Counted from the first letter of the stretch, positions 1 through 12,312 are shown. The stretch: DNA of 64,000 nucleotides from Lingula anatina (GCF_001039355.2 NW_019775574.1:77058-141057); one strand, 5' to 3'. Notes: generated from the sequence alone by a model not told the origin. Made by a program: numbers and translations.

Positions 1-1476
1 TCTGCTAAAAATGAAATCAGTTTAGTGCTGGGTAAAACTACTAGAATTCTCTACAGTAGAACACATGGCACTGAAAAGAGTGTCATTCTAATTTGTCTAA
101 TGGATGGAAGTTATCATTGTAATGGTGGATCCTCATACTTCACACTACTCTACATATTATGATGTCTGTCAGGCGATTTCTGTCACCTTCATCTGCACTT
201 GGAGGTGCGTCATGTCAGCCACTGGCTGGACACTTTTGATGGCTCTATTTGTCAAGACAATATTTTGAACAAAAGAAGTTTAAGATTTGAGATTTCGAGA
301 TCATAAGCCCTTAGGACTATATTTCATTGACCTAAAAAGTTTAGTAGGTTTGTGGATGAAATATGTCCTCAGATGATAAAATAGATTACAAGGGATTTGA
401 CTACCTGGGCTGGTTGCTTTCTTTCTTGATCTTATCAAGGAGGGACCCCTTTTCTGAACTGTCACTTGAAAGACTGGTGGTTGCTTGTGCACATATAGAA
501 TAGGCAGTGGTATCATGAGGGGTCATTCTTTCTTTGTTTTTGGACAGTTTTAATTTGGACCATTTAAGTTCCACAATAAGAAAGTTTTCATTTTAGTGAA
601 AGAGCTGGTTGAGCAGTCTCTCTTAGTACTAGTGTCCTATCCCTATTTGGCCAATTTTTGGTACAGTTACAAGTGATGCAGAGGTTTCTAATGAACCCAA
701 AAGAAAGAAAAAAGACTATGAAGCCCTTAACAGTATGTTTTTGTATATTCAGTATTGCCAAAAGTCCATAATTCACACTCATTTTATTTCAACAGTTTAT
801 GTTATAGGAGGGAGGGTGATAAAAAAGAAAAAAAAGAAACATTTCCTCTTTCCCTGCATTCTTAGTGGCCAAGTTGAAGTTGTCCTGACCTAGACAGACC
901 CTAAAGAGTCTGCACTGAGGACAGGATTACAAATTGTTCAGCTCAGACAACAAACCTTTTGTAATCAATTTTGCCGTCTGCCAACACTCCTGAGCTACAA
1001 AGCAGGCTTCTCTTTATAACTCATTCAAACATATCCCCGTAAGTAAGAAAAATGCCTTGTTCTTCAATCTCAACACTTCTTTTCAGAAAAGAGTTCTAAA
1101 TATATACTTGACAAATTCAGCCATCAAAGCTGTCCAGCCATGCACTGCTCTGATATGTTGGGTTTTCAACAAAAGACCTAAAAAAGGGGGCACAATTCTT
1201 TACCAAAATAGTAGGGAACTGTTTTGCATGAGGTATTAACTGCTGTTTTGATTGACCTTACACCAAATCTGTCTCATAGAAATGTACAACAAAATATATA
1301 TTGCAGTCGCATTTAAGTGTAAACTTGCAGGTTGTACTTATTCAAGGGATAACAACTGTTCATTTTGGCCAAAAAATGGGGTTTTCTTTTGGTAAATGTT
1401 AATTTCCACATACTGACCAATGGTTGATGAATCTTTTCTGACATTCAAAGTTATGGCCCCTCTTTCTCTCTCCCCC

Positions 1477-1536
<60 letters not shown>

Positions 1537-2784
1537 TGTGTGTGCGTATGTATGTTTGTGATATGATAATCTTTAGTTAGCAAGTGGTCAGACTTCAATC
1601 AGATATTTTGTTCACTCGGGTATCAGTTGAAGAAATCTGTGTCTCTATTCAAGGTGATAGTATCAAATGTGTACAAAGTGTCAGTAATGAAAAGAAACAT
1701 TTTACCTGCTTAGTGCTTCACGGTATGTGTAGTTTCACTGACAGTTGCACTTTGTCACTCAGCACGTACTAGCAGGTACAATATATTATAACAGGTTCTA
1801 TCTCTATTCTTTGTTTCGAAAAAAACAAAGCCTGTGTTTGTTATACAACAAAGACTACTTATTGTATAACATACATCTAAAATGGAATGCTATTTTTTCT
1901 TGCCCTGCTTTAACTTGGGTGCAGTGTTAATCCTTGGCATTTTAACACTAAAGTTCATTTTGTGGTAGCTAAATCTATTGCAAACTATATGGAAAGTTAG
2001 GTAATTGTGTCATTATGAATGGGGATCACTAGAGGTAACCCAGTCTCATGACTTATATAGTTTAAAATCAAGCGAGATTTTGTTGAATTTGGAGGAGAGT
2101 GGGGTCAAATATAATTTGGTAAACTGGCTAGTGCAGTGCAACAATGACTAAGAGATGGGGAATTTTTTCAACATACATTTTTCTGGTTGTTTTTCTCTTA
2201 TGTTCACAACCCTATGAATTTATGATATTTGTAGAGTGTCACCTTTGCATTGCTTTATAAGACATACATTTCAAAGCGTATACAGCTTCAACCTCATCAC
2301 TACAATGTAGCTCTCACTTCACGCAAATTGAGAAAAGCCTGTCTGTTGACACAATAATTATTAATTGGTGTCTGTGATTAATATTGGTAGTGTGTTTTGC
2401 ACAAGATGGCACCACAATATGTAGCTTCTGAGAGTTCCATACATAAGTTACTGAGATTGGAAGTAGACATGGTCATACAGTTATCCTGTGAAACCCTCAA
2501 CTTGCTATCTGGTCAGCTAGTGATGTCATTCTATTCAGTTTGTTACCGGTTTGCGTGAATCCTCACAATCATTAGTGGTGCTGTTGTTAACAATTTTTGG
2601 TATTTTTGTACAGTTTAATTTTCTTTAAAACACCAATTTTTGAGGGTGTTTTTTTGTGATTTTTTAACTATTAAGAATACAACTTCAAATTACCAACAGT
2701 TTATTTATATAGCTTATGCATATTTTCAAATGACGGCCAGCATATTTTCCTTGTCACACTAAAGCTTTATTAATGTATTTTCAG
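1..2784. other. Intron or upstream sequence of the MOCOS gene
   Basis: No exon is recognised in this stretch. The first visible MOCOS exon starts at 2785 in mid-protein, so upstream exons are expected. I looked for the conserved N-terminal aminotransferase motifs of the family (YLDHAGA-like and YGNPHS-like) and found neither, so the missing exons probably lie left of the window. The only structured element is the TC/TG microsatellite at 1461-1545. Confidence 0.6.
1461..1545. repeat. Compound microsatellite (TC)n then (TG)n
   Basis: A pyrimidine-rich lead-in is followed by about 20 TC units, switching directly to about 13 TG units. The poly-His/Thr and Arg/Glu reading frame across it on the minus strand is an artefact of the repeat. 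Confidence 0.95.
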
Positions 2785-4331
2785 AGTTTTGGATTTTTTC
2801 AACACCAATTCCAATGAATACAGCGTGATTTTCACACCTGGCTGCACAGCTGCACTCAAACTACTCAGCGAAACGTTTGATTTTACAAATGGCGTCTGCC
2901 AGGCTACCGTATCAAGTCGATGCCAGTCAAGCGCAGCAGGCATCAAGAAGCCTAATGCTGGCCAACCTGCGTCTGAGAGGAGATTTCCTGAAAACATGAA
3001 GAATACCAAGCTTCACATAGTAAGGGAGGATGCATCACCATGGCAACACAGGGCTTCTGGTCTGACAGAAGTACCAAGTTTATTGAGGCCTCATGAAGAT
3101 AGAGGTCAAGATGGAGATACCAACATTTTCTTGACAGACGACCTCCAAGATTCTCAACAGGATATGACCAATCAAAAAGCCTCTCTGGTCAAGAGCGGGA
3201 TTGTAAAGAAGCCGTCTGTTTGCGCTGGTTATACTTGTTCTCAGCATGTTCAAAGTGATGGCTGTAATACCTCTGGCGCCAGTGATGAATTACGCAGTGA
3301 TGACAAGACCATATCAAAGCCGAAAGAGGGCCCTACGCACAGGTGTGAGATACCAAGCACCATCTCCACTACAGATCAGAGTTATAACAGGAAACTTGAA
3401 TTATCTGATTTGATTTACTCAGGCCCAGAAAGAAATATTGATTGTAAATTGGAGTCCTCAGATTTGCTACCTAATGTAAACTCTGATCAGAGCCATGCGG
3501 TAGATCTTGAATCAAAAGTCAGTATTTTGAGGGAGGGTAGCTCAGAATCCAGACAGACTTTTAATGAAGAGCCGGAGGAAACTGTAGCTCTTGAACCAAC
3601 CATGAGCGATATCAAACTAGTTGAAAACCCCATTAGAACTGAGGCAATGCCAATTTCCGGGGAAGAGTGCCAAAAGGTCACAAGCACTTGTTCATTAGAA
3701 AGAAGCAGCAAGTCCATTTTGCTGCAGACATCCTCACAACATGGGGTAGGCATACCTGGAAAGTCAAGGATTATTAGCGAAGATAAGGTATCAAATGAAC
3801 AGGTGTCCCAAGGTGTTATGAACTCAGACTCTCGGGGTACACCTGGGGATCAGGTTATGAATCTATCCCAGCATGCAACAGCAGATTTCGGGGTGACCCA
3901 GTGGGGCTGTTTCTGCTATCTTGCCCAAAATCACACCTCCGTCATAGGAATGCGGGAGATTGTTGCAGAGCGAGGGGCACATCTCTTGTGTGTCAGTGAG
4001 AAGGAACTTTTGAAGCCGGCTAGTAAAACATTCCAAAATGGCAACATGTCTGCTCATAAAACTGTCACCGTGACTACTCAAAGGAATGCACCCAACTGTT
4101 TATTTGCATACCCTGCCCAGTGTAACTTTTCAGGGAGGAAGTATCCGTTAGTGTGGTTGGATAAAATAAAGAATGGTGAATTAGAACTGACAGAACACCA
4201 CCCTGGCAACTGGTTCACTGTTTTAGATGCAGCCTCATTTGTGAGCACTTCCAAGTTAGACCTCCAACTACACAGCCCTGATTTTGTCACCTTGTCATTT
4301 TACAAAATATTTGGCTTTCCTACTGGTATAG
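2785..4331 (+). CDS. mocos: MOCOS exon with PLP-binding domain and giant insertion
   Basis: The exon opens with a codon split after two bases (acceptor AG at 2783-2784), so the in-frame TTG at 2789 is not a start. Residues for the aminotransferase core ([17 protein letters not shown]) are followed by about 335 polar residues rich in Ser, Asp, Glu and Lys, from about 2890 to 3900. The core then resumes with [38 protein letters not shown] and the PLP-lysine motif SFYKIFG near 4300. The donor is GGTATAG then gtaaga at 4332. The whole 1.5 kb is free of stops. Confidence 0.93.
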
Positions 4332-6448
4332 GTAAGATATCTATGTGTAACAAGAAGGAAGCCATGTTGATATGAGATGTAGTGGCTGCTCCAGAATATC
4401 AATAAGCCCCTGTCTACCTCATCACCTGCTAACTCCCCCCCCTCCCCCACAAAAAAAAAGAGAAAAAAGTCCAAATGCACCTTTGTGTATCAGTTTTTTC
4501 TCTGTCAACAACTGCACTATTATAGAGAGTGATCAAAAGAGGATTGCCCTAGATACAAAGGCAAGTCATTAGTGCAAATTGCCACAGAATGCTTTCATAT
4601 GTAGTTTGTTTTAATACTAGGAGTGATGTGAAAGGATTTTATTCAGTTCGAGTGGGAAATTAATCAGCTTCATTACAAATAACCAGTTCTAATACTGTTA
4701 GGTTGTTGCTATATATCATCTGTTCATCTGTCTGTCTCTATATTTAGTCCTGTTGAACACTTTCATGGAGGGTTGCCCAGGGCAATGAACTTGGGTAAAA
4801 ACTTGAAAATTTCATCACTTAGAAATTAATTCATATTTTAAAATGCTTGAATTTGACATGACCATATTAGTTGACAAACCTTTCAAAATTATCAAGAGGC
4901 CCATTTTCAAGTTTGATAAAATTTTCAAAGTGAAAAAATAATGCCAGCAGAGAATCGTCTTCCAACAAAAATTTCAAGATCAACTAAATTTTCATGTTTT
5001 TACTGTAACTTGTCGTTGTTTTGTGTTGACTGTCTGCTTTGGGCTTTCCAGGGCATTATGTCACAGACTCTTGCCATCGTTCTGGTTTAGCAAAGTAGTT
5101 GGGGTGTTTTAATGTATTGTAGATAGGGTTCTGCTACGTAAAGATGGTGGTATATGCCCATTAGGTGGTGTTATGTGCACTCCCATGTACAGTTAACTAG
5201 TTTTCAATCACTGCCCATTTTGACAAGAGAGTATTTTGATAACATGGTATATCATCTTAAAAGGATTGCATGTTTATTAACTGAACTTCATGCTGATATA
5301 ACAGGAATATCATTTGTATATTTTAACGTTAAAAAAAATTAAGTGTGTCTGCAAACTGGATAATGTCAACAAGTTTCTAAAATTACATCTGACATTTTTA
5401 CTCAAGAGGAAGTGAACCCAACACGTGTGTGTATATGTTTTTTATGACATTGTAATTGCTCTGCAGGTACGTTTCAATTACAGAAAGTTGAAAGTCATTC
5501 TGTGCAAGAATTTGTTTTCACACAGGGCTTGTTTATTGTGCAGTTGTGACAGCCTGTCTTAGAACAAATATTTCTCAGCAGATCTTGATTGCAACCTTTT
5601 GTTATTAGCCATTCGTATCCGTAGACACAGCGCTAGGTGTAGCTTGGTACCTTGAGGCTTATTCCCAATGAAACATTTGTTCCACCTAGATCAATCTAAC
5701 TCTGTGGGGACTCTCACTGATTGCAATCAGATGAACACATTCATGTGTCTCCTACTGAATGTGAGTCATCATCATCATCATCTTTCCTCTTCATCCCGTG
5801 TGGGACATAAGGCCACAGTCACTTCTTTCCACTTGGCCCTACCTCTGGCTATGTGCTGGGCCTGTCCCCATGTGAGGTCCCACTGAATGTGAGTAGAATA
5901 AAGAAAAGCTGGTGAAAATGCGAATACGTTAGAAACAAGAGAAGGCTTCTTTATCTTTTAATCTGAAATCTGATTGCTTTCAGTGAAAGTCCCCAGGGAG
6001 TTGGATCAATCTGTGTAATACGAAAAATTCATTTAGGGTTAGGACATTAAAGGGAAAAGACGGGCTGCCTGAATTTAGATAAACTTTGTAATAATTTGGT
6101 TTTCTAAGATACGGTGTTAAATTAAACCAGTATAAATGGACTGTTAATTCACCTATGTGAAGTCAAAAGAGTAAACTTGGTTTCTTCAAAGCAAACTTGT
6201 ACTAAAATGTATGTTGTAGTGTACATTAATTGATTTTGTAATTTACTATTCATTGGTAAAGTTTATAATAAATTTTTATGGGTTTTCTTTAAGAGCACAT
6301 GTGGCAGTAGAGTTGGGCATGTGGCTGGGAATGTCTCTCTCACCTGTGTTGCAATTTAATCTGAAACAAACATCTTATATAGTAGATATTTTCTTTCATT
6401 GACAGGTTTGTGTCTTTTAATTCATGCCACATAAAGAATTTATGAAAG

Positions 6449-6525
<77 letters not shown>

Positions 6526-8213
6526 CATTAGATGCTCTTGTATGGTAGGGCTGGGGAGTAGACTGAAACCCAGGGACGTGGATATGGGAAATGTACTGGG
6601 AAACCTAATGTGGTAGGGATATACAGCATACTGGGAAACCAAGCATGGTAGAGATAGGCAATATACTGGGAAACCAAGTGTGGTAGAGATAGGCAATATA
6701 CTGGGAAACCAAGTGGGGTAGAGCCAGGCAATATACTGGGAAACCAAGTGTGGTGGAGATAGGCAATATACTGAGAAACTTAGGGTGTTAAAGGTAGGAA
6801 TTTGAAATGTCATGCCCGTTACCCCTTAAGGCCCCTATTTCACACAGACCACGAATCCCACGAATCGCCAGGAATTGACAAATTTCAGGATTCGTGAGAT
6901 TTTGCCAATTTTCTGGTCTAATTCGACATGCTCACTATTCAGTTACGATACAGGTGCGATAGTGTTACGAATATTCGTGGGATTCGGCTAGAGTCGTGAG
7001 ATTTTGCCAATTTTCTGGTCTAATTCGACATGCTCTACGAAACAGTTACGATACAGGTGCGATAGTGTTACAAATATTCGTGGGATTCGGCTGGAATCGC
7101 ATGAATATTGTCCAGAAATTCACTACGATTATTTGGAATCGTGAGTTTGTGGCCAAAACTTTGAACAGCTCAAAATTTTTGCCACGAATTCCCGATTGAT
7201 CAAGAATTGCAAGAACTGACTACGATTATATACGAATCTGTTAAGAACTTCACGAACTGATTACGATTCAACCACGAATCCTGAAATTTTCAATTCCTGG
7301 CGATTCGTCGGATTCGTGGTCTGTGTGAAATAGGGGCATCAAAGTTTTTGCCACCAATTCCTGTTGGTCAAGAAGTGCAAGAACTGACTACGAATATATA
7401 CGAATCTGTTAAGAACTTCACGAACTGATTACGATTCAACCACGAATCGTAAAATTTGTCAATTCATGGCCATTCGTGGGATTCGTGGTCTGTGTGAAAT
7501 AGGGGCATAACACATGCTCTTCTCAGTGGGTCTTCACTGGCAGAGAGTTGCTGTCACCAAACTGACCCGGTCAATTATTACATAGTATCTGTATACTATA
7601 GGCTTCCTTGTTTTCGAATGCTTCAGTGCAATACCCGGGCAAAACATATTGAAAGCATTATTGGTTCAGAAGTGCAACTGAAAAACCAGTCACAAACAAT
7701 TAATGCTGTAATGGTGATGAATATTTCTCCCATAAAAAAGTGGTACGCTTCATGTACAGGGGAATCCAGATAATTGGAGCATGTTTGTTTGTTTGTTTGT
7801 TTGTTCTTCATAATAACAACTGCCTTTATAATCTGTAAGTTATTTTCCCTTCTTTTGTGTACTTACTACATAAAAGTATTAAAAGAAGATATTTCAATTA
7901 ATTTGATAACCTGAAATTTTTCTACATTTCACAATTCATGAATCTGTGAAGATCTATTGAACTTTTAGCAAAAAAGAATTAAAAATCTGATGCAAATGAA
8001 GTTTAATTTTGAAGATAATGAGTAATCAGTTTAAAGTTGGCATATTAAGTATTAAAAGGGGGTCTTATCCATTTAATATTTGTATCTTTTTATAATGTAT
8101 GTCGTATACTGTATTTTTTATATAGAAAGCCTATAAATGTAAAAACATTCATGTGCTTACTAAATTATTAAGAATTAAAGTTGTTTACAGAATTAACGCA
8201 GTCATGATTTAAA

Positions 8214-8244
<31 letters not shown>

Positions 8245-11200
8245 GCCAACAGGTGCTCTCCTGGTTAAGAACACATCTGCCCACACCCTGGACAAGAGAT
8301 ATTTTGGTGGCGGTACAGTGGCTATGAGTCTGCCTGGAGAGAGAACACATGCCAGCAGCCCTGATCTAGCTCAAAGGTTGGTAACACATTTTTTATATTA
8401 ATATTACTTTTCATCTTTATCCCTTACTGTACTTGTAAAATGATAATGTAGGTAATGTCTTCCTTGTGAGGCCACAAAGTTAATAGGAAAAAGTTAGCAC
8501 ATTATCTGAACTGTATGTGCAATAATTCCTAAAACACTTGTATAGAATGACTGTTTGTGATCAGTATATGATACATAGGGATGAGTAGACTAATAAAGAT
8601 ACTTCAGAATTGTAGTTTTAAATTATCATTGTGGAAGACAACCTAAACCAGTTTTCTCCCTAAACAATGTCTACCAGTGTAACAGTAACATGACCAGCGT
8701 CTGTTCACTTCTCCAGACAGAGGACTGGTGTGAGGAATTTGTAGAGGTTCTTATTCTACGTTGTAACTCCTCAATTTTTTTTACTTGTTAAAACAGTTGA
8801 AACTAAAGAAAAGATTGGAAAACAGCAAAAAAAGGAGAGCAGACAGTAATTGTCAAAGTACCAGTTTACAAGTTCCTAATTACATTTTTTCTTTCATTTT
8901 TTTTCTCATTGAATTGTTTTGTATATTTTTTTCTTGTTTTGTCTGACAAGTCTTTCTGCCTGCCCTCTCATCAGTATCCTAACTGACTCGTATAATAAGA
9001 GAGAGGAAACTTTGACCTTACATCTTGTTTCAGAATAAAACATGCTTGTTCTTGTCAATTACAATCAGTTTTACAATATAAGTTACCCTGTGAATGGGTT
9101 GTACTTTGAACATTGTAAAATTCCTTTTAATATAGTTGATTGGGACTTATAGATTTTCCAGATTGAACAGATATTTTAGATTTTCATTACAATTCCATTT
9201 AAGAAGAGAAGCAATAAAAATGTTACATAATCATTATAATAATGTTGTAATAATTAAAATTTTGTAAAACGTCCAAATAGTTAATTGGTTTAAGTCAGAA
9301 ATACCCATCACTAAAAGGGTGGCATAAATAATGAATAATTTAGAAAAATTAAATGACAGGAAGAAATGAGAAGGGATAATTTTGTAGGTAAATACTGTAA
9401 GTTAGGAAATGCTGGGTGAGGAGGAAAATGTGGTCTAATGTTGAGATTGTGTTAGGTGTGATGGCAATGCAGTATATTTGTTATAATGATAGTCATAGAA
9501 ACCCATATTTGTATGCACACTGGTAAATTAAAACCAGTACACTTAAACTGAAAACGGTAAATTGTCAATTTCTTGGGCGAAATAAAGTTGGATTACTTGG
9601 TATTTAGAATATCCTCATTAACTCCTTAATATATAGCAGTTGTATGAGTAAGCTTACAGGGATAATAACTCTTCGTATGAGATCTATATTTCACAATAAA
9701 AACATTATGAACAAATCATAGAAATATAATATCTTCTGTTTTACCTCAAAAACAGCAGTTATAGCTATTATTCTGATATCTGAGCTTGTTTGTAGACCAT
9801 GTGACCTCTATTGATGGCTATACTCTGTTATAATCTCTTAAGAGATTCTATCAAAAAAAAAAAAAAACTTTTCAGAAAAAAAAACCAGGGACTAACTTTG
9901 AATGTAAAAATGGGTTAATTAACCATTGGTAAGTATGGGAAAATTGTTGTTTACTCCAGGAAAATTCATTTAATATTATCCCTTTAACGGCCTTAAATTT
10001 GCATCTGATAGCAAGAATATGTCAGAAGAATTAACTTGTATAACTCTGATTACTTTCTTGTTTTCTAGATTTGAAGATGGCACTGTCCCATTCCTGGATA
10101 TTATAGCCCTAAGACATGGATTTGATGCCTTAGATAAACTAACAGGTACATACTTTACCATTATATGGTCATTTACCCATCATTACTGAGAGCACTGGAG
10201 TATCCGAAACATCAAGATGAGTGGGTAAAAAGATTTTCCAAATTCCTCCTCTCCCTCTGAAGTTATGTTTGTTAAAAATGTGCTGTGATTTGGGACACTT
10301 TGCAGTGTTTGTATGCATGGGCCTCTGATCATTTTTTTCTGCTTTTTGTGGGGGTGGGGTGGAGGAGAGGTGGGGGGGCAGAATCCATCATTTTGTTCTG
10401 AAAAAGGAGAAAGAGGAGTGAAAAGATAATTCATACCCATTCTGTTCCATGGTTCCAGGTGGAATGGACGTAGTGTCCAGTCACGTCTTCTCTCTGGCTA
10501 GGTACGTCCACCACCGTCTTGTCTCCTATCGCCATGGCAACGGGACCCCAGTTGCCAAGCTCTACTCAGACATGGACTATGAAGATATCGACGCACAGGG
10601 TGGGATTGTTAATTTCAATCTCCTCCGAGCTAATGGTGACTATGTGGGATTTGCCGAGGTACGACATCCTTTTTACTGCCGTTTATATCCTAAAAATGGC
10701 TGTCTATTCTAATCAAAATTTTGAGTTTGTTTGACATTGCTGTATTGATTTTGATTATCATAAGAATTTTGAAAAACATAATATTTAAAGAAATGAAATT
10801 GAAATGAATTGACATAAAAATGATAGCACTACGTCATTTTTCAGGTTAATAAAATGGCTCAGCTGTATAACATAGAGATCAGAACAGGCTGTTTCTGTAA
10901 CATTGGTGCTTGTCAGTACTACCTGAACCTGACATCTGCTCAAATAAAGGACAATTACCAGGTGAGCGTGTTATTATCCTAGTATTGGTGCTAGCAGGAC
11001 CGACACCATACTAACCTGTCCATAGCTGATATTGAATTTATTTTTGTGTTTGGCATTTATTTAAAAAAAAAAAACTTTATTAATTTAATTCGTATTCATA
11101 TTCATTGTGATGAAGTTACTCAAGTTGAGGCCCTGTCAAAAATTTTTTTTTTTAACATAAAGAGAATCAATCATGCATGTATATTTGAAATATGTACACT

Positions 11201-12117
11201 GGTTTAAAGTTATTTGAAACAAATTCTACTTTCTCAATTCAACTTATAATGTTAAAAACAAATGTTTTGCTTTTTAGTCTGGTCATGTGTGTGGGGATGA
11301 CAAAGATCTAATCAATGGAGTCCCTACAGGAAGTGTTCGGATCTCTTTTGGGTACATGTCAACATTTCGTGATGCAAGAAAATTCCTGGACTTCATCGAA
11401 AATTGCTTTGTTGAGGCTGAACCACAAATGGTGCCAATAAATTGTGGAAGTGGCCATCAAGGGATGTTACGAAATAATAGCAATCCCAGCCAAAACGGGG
11501 ATCTCCCACCAGCAGAATTCACCCCTTCACTTAACAATCAAAATGAATCTTCAGTAATTGGTGCTACATCTGATTGTGATAGGCTCTATGCGGGTAAACA
11601 AAAAGTATTGGGACAAAATAACGATCAGTCATTTCTCTGTGATAAACCAATTGATAAAACAAAATCTCTAGTCTTTTCTGAGGAAATACCCAAAAGTCAG
11701 CCTTTACAGCAAGCAGGGTCAAATTCTACTGCACTGGAATATACAAATGCATCTTTTAGGTCAAGTTCCCCTTTACAGGACTTTATTGTAAATGACAAAG
11801 TGCAATCTAACACTAGCCTGTCCACTGGGGAAAATGAGAAGGACTTATTGGCAACCAAGAGTGGTGTTGAAGACAGACAGCTTGAGGTACCTGTGTTGGG
11901 TTGCATGGAAATGACTCTGCAATTATCCACCGATACGGAGCAGACAGAAAGGACAAAAAATGAGTCCTCTTCCCCTGACCCAGTATTACTGGCTATTTCT
12001 GAAAGGAACAGTTCCAGGGTAGAGGCAGTTCCAGATTTCTCAGATGGAGAAGATGGACCCAACAAGATTCTGAAACGTATCTTCTTGTATCCTGTGAAAT
12101 CCTGTGCAGCATATGAG
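2785..12117 (+). CDS. mocos: Molybdenum cofactor sulfurase (MOCOS), partial, six exons
   Basis: MOCOS transfers sulfur from cysteine to the molybdenum cofactor, which activates xanthine dehydrogenase and aldehyde oxidase in the cytosol. Exons are 2785-4331, 8253-8376, 10069-10145, 10459-10658, 10845-10961 and 11278-12117. All joins keep frame with GT/AG borders. Visible marks include the aminotransferase segment [14 protein letters not shown], the histidine segment [10 protein letters not shown], the PLP-lysine motif [11 protein letters not shown], the catalytic-cysteine segment [10 protein letters not shown], and RISFGYMST. The last exon ends in [13 protein letters not shown], the beginning of the C-terminal MOSC unit. 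Upstream exons are off the window. The roughly 330 residues of MOSC domain expected downstream are absent, evidently lost at the N at 12312. Two long hydrophilic insertions (in the first and last exons) make the protein larger than mammalian MOCOS. Family identity is firm; the 5' and 3' limits are not gene ends. Confidence 0.95.
6450..6522. repeat. (AT)n microsatellite
   Basis: About 36 uninterrupted AT units, immediately left of the 35 bp minisatellite. Confidence 0.97.
6561..6784. repeat. 35 bp minisatellite, about six copies
   Basis: The motif CTGGGAAACC recurs at 6596, 6631, 6666, 6701 and 6736, exactly 35 bp apart, with a degenerate unit before (6561) and after (6771). The unit core contains GTGGTAGAGATAGGCAATA. 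The 35 bp period is not a multiple of three and copies abut without spacers, so it is neither coding nor CRISPR. Confidence 0.93.
6830..7507. mobile_element. MITE-like element, long inverted termini, right end duplicated
   Basis: The left end reads GCCCCTATTTCACACAGACC. Its reverse complement closes the element twice, at about 7337 and at about 7506. The inverted terminus continues for about 48 bp with one mismatch against the inner right end. TAA stands on both sides (6827-6829 and 7508-7510), a plausible 3 bp target duplication as in PIF/Harbinger-type elements. Internally, a segment of about 102 bp starting with CGTGAGATTTTGCC is tandemly repeated (about 6893 and 6995). There is no transposase, so it is non-autonomous. 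Confidence 0.8.
8253..8376 (+). CDS. mocos: MOCOS exon after the PLP lysine
   Basis: Encodes [20 protein letters not shown] and the glycine-rich [11 protein letters not shown] segment conserved after the PLP-lysine in the family. Phase 1 in and phase 2 out. The acceptor follows an (ATT)n run. Confidence 0.95.
10069..10145 (+). CDS. mocos: MOCOS exon [11 protein letters not shown]
   Basis: Encodes [20 protein letters not shown] followed by ALDKLT, a hallmark of MOCOS and related cysteine desulfurases. Phase 2 in, phase 1 out. Confidence 0.95.
10459..10658 (+). CDS. mocos: MOCOS exon, aminotransferase small domain
   Basis: Encodes [20 protein letters not shown] through [20 protein letters not shown]. 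This matches the family segment leading to the small domain. Ends in phase 0 at the donor GAG then gtacga. Confidence 0.95.
10845..10961 (+). CDS. mocos: MOCOS exon with catalytic cysteine
   Basis: Encodes [20 protein letters not shown] then GACQYYLNL. The cysteine-rich GCFCNIGAC loop holds the residue expected to carry the persulfide. Phase 0 at both ends. Confidence 0.95.
11278..12117 (+). CDS. mocos: MOCOS exon: end of desulfurase domain, long linker, start of MOSC unit
   Basis: Starts with [20 protein letters not shown] and [20 protein letters not shown], the end of the aminotransferase domain. About 210 polar, Ser/Asn/Asp-rich residues follow. It ends with [16 protein letters not shown], the first strand of the MOSC N-terminal region. 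Phase 0 at both ends. The linker is far longer than the roughly 75 residues I recall for mammals. Confidence 0.93.
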
Positions 12118-12311
12118 GTTAGACTTTTTTTTTTGTTGTTCAGTTGTCAGTAATAAGTTTCAACAAATGATTTGACAATGAAAATGTATCAGTCACATAT
12201 AGACACATTTGCGTCCTGAAAGTACTTTATTTACAGATTTCTATTTTGGTAACATTGTCATTCTTCTATTGTAGTGTCGCTATATCCTAAAAGTGTCCAT
12301 AAAGGTGGCAC

Positions 12312-12312
12312 N
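12312..12312. other. Single N: assembly join with lost coding sequence
   Basis: The only ambiguous base here falls between an exon that must be followed by about 330 residues of MOSC domain and an exon that must be preceded by the NARS1 start exon. Neither missing part is found in the 316 bases between the two exons. A gap of unknown true size, written as one N, explains both losses. Confidence 0.75.

Larger units (their letters stand above)
4332..8252 (+). other. MOCOS intron holding several repeats
   Basis: A 3.9 kb intron. It contains an (AT)n tract, a 35 bp minisatellite, a MITE with a duplicated end, a (GTTT)n run near 7784-7805, and an (ATT)n run at 8219-8244 just before the acceptor. 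Nothing in it looks coding. Confidence 0.85.

Noticed and set aside
1338-1598. 86-codon minus-strand frame with His-Thr and Arg-Glu runs
   Set aside because: Translation of the TC/TG microsatellite.
6561-6784. Possible CRISPR-like array
   Set aside because: Units abut with no spacers, and the context is an animal intron. It is a minisatellite.
6451-6813. 120-codon minus-strand frame with a repeated Phe/Leu/Pro pattern
   Set aside because: It is a translation of the AT run and the 35 bp minisatellite. The period is not a multiple of three, and the homologous phrases appear in different frames.
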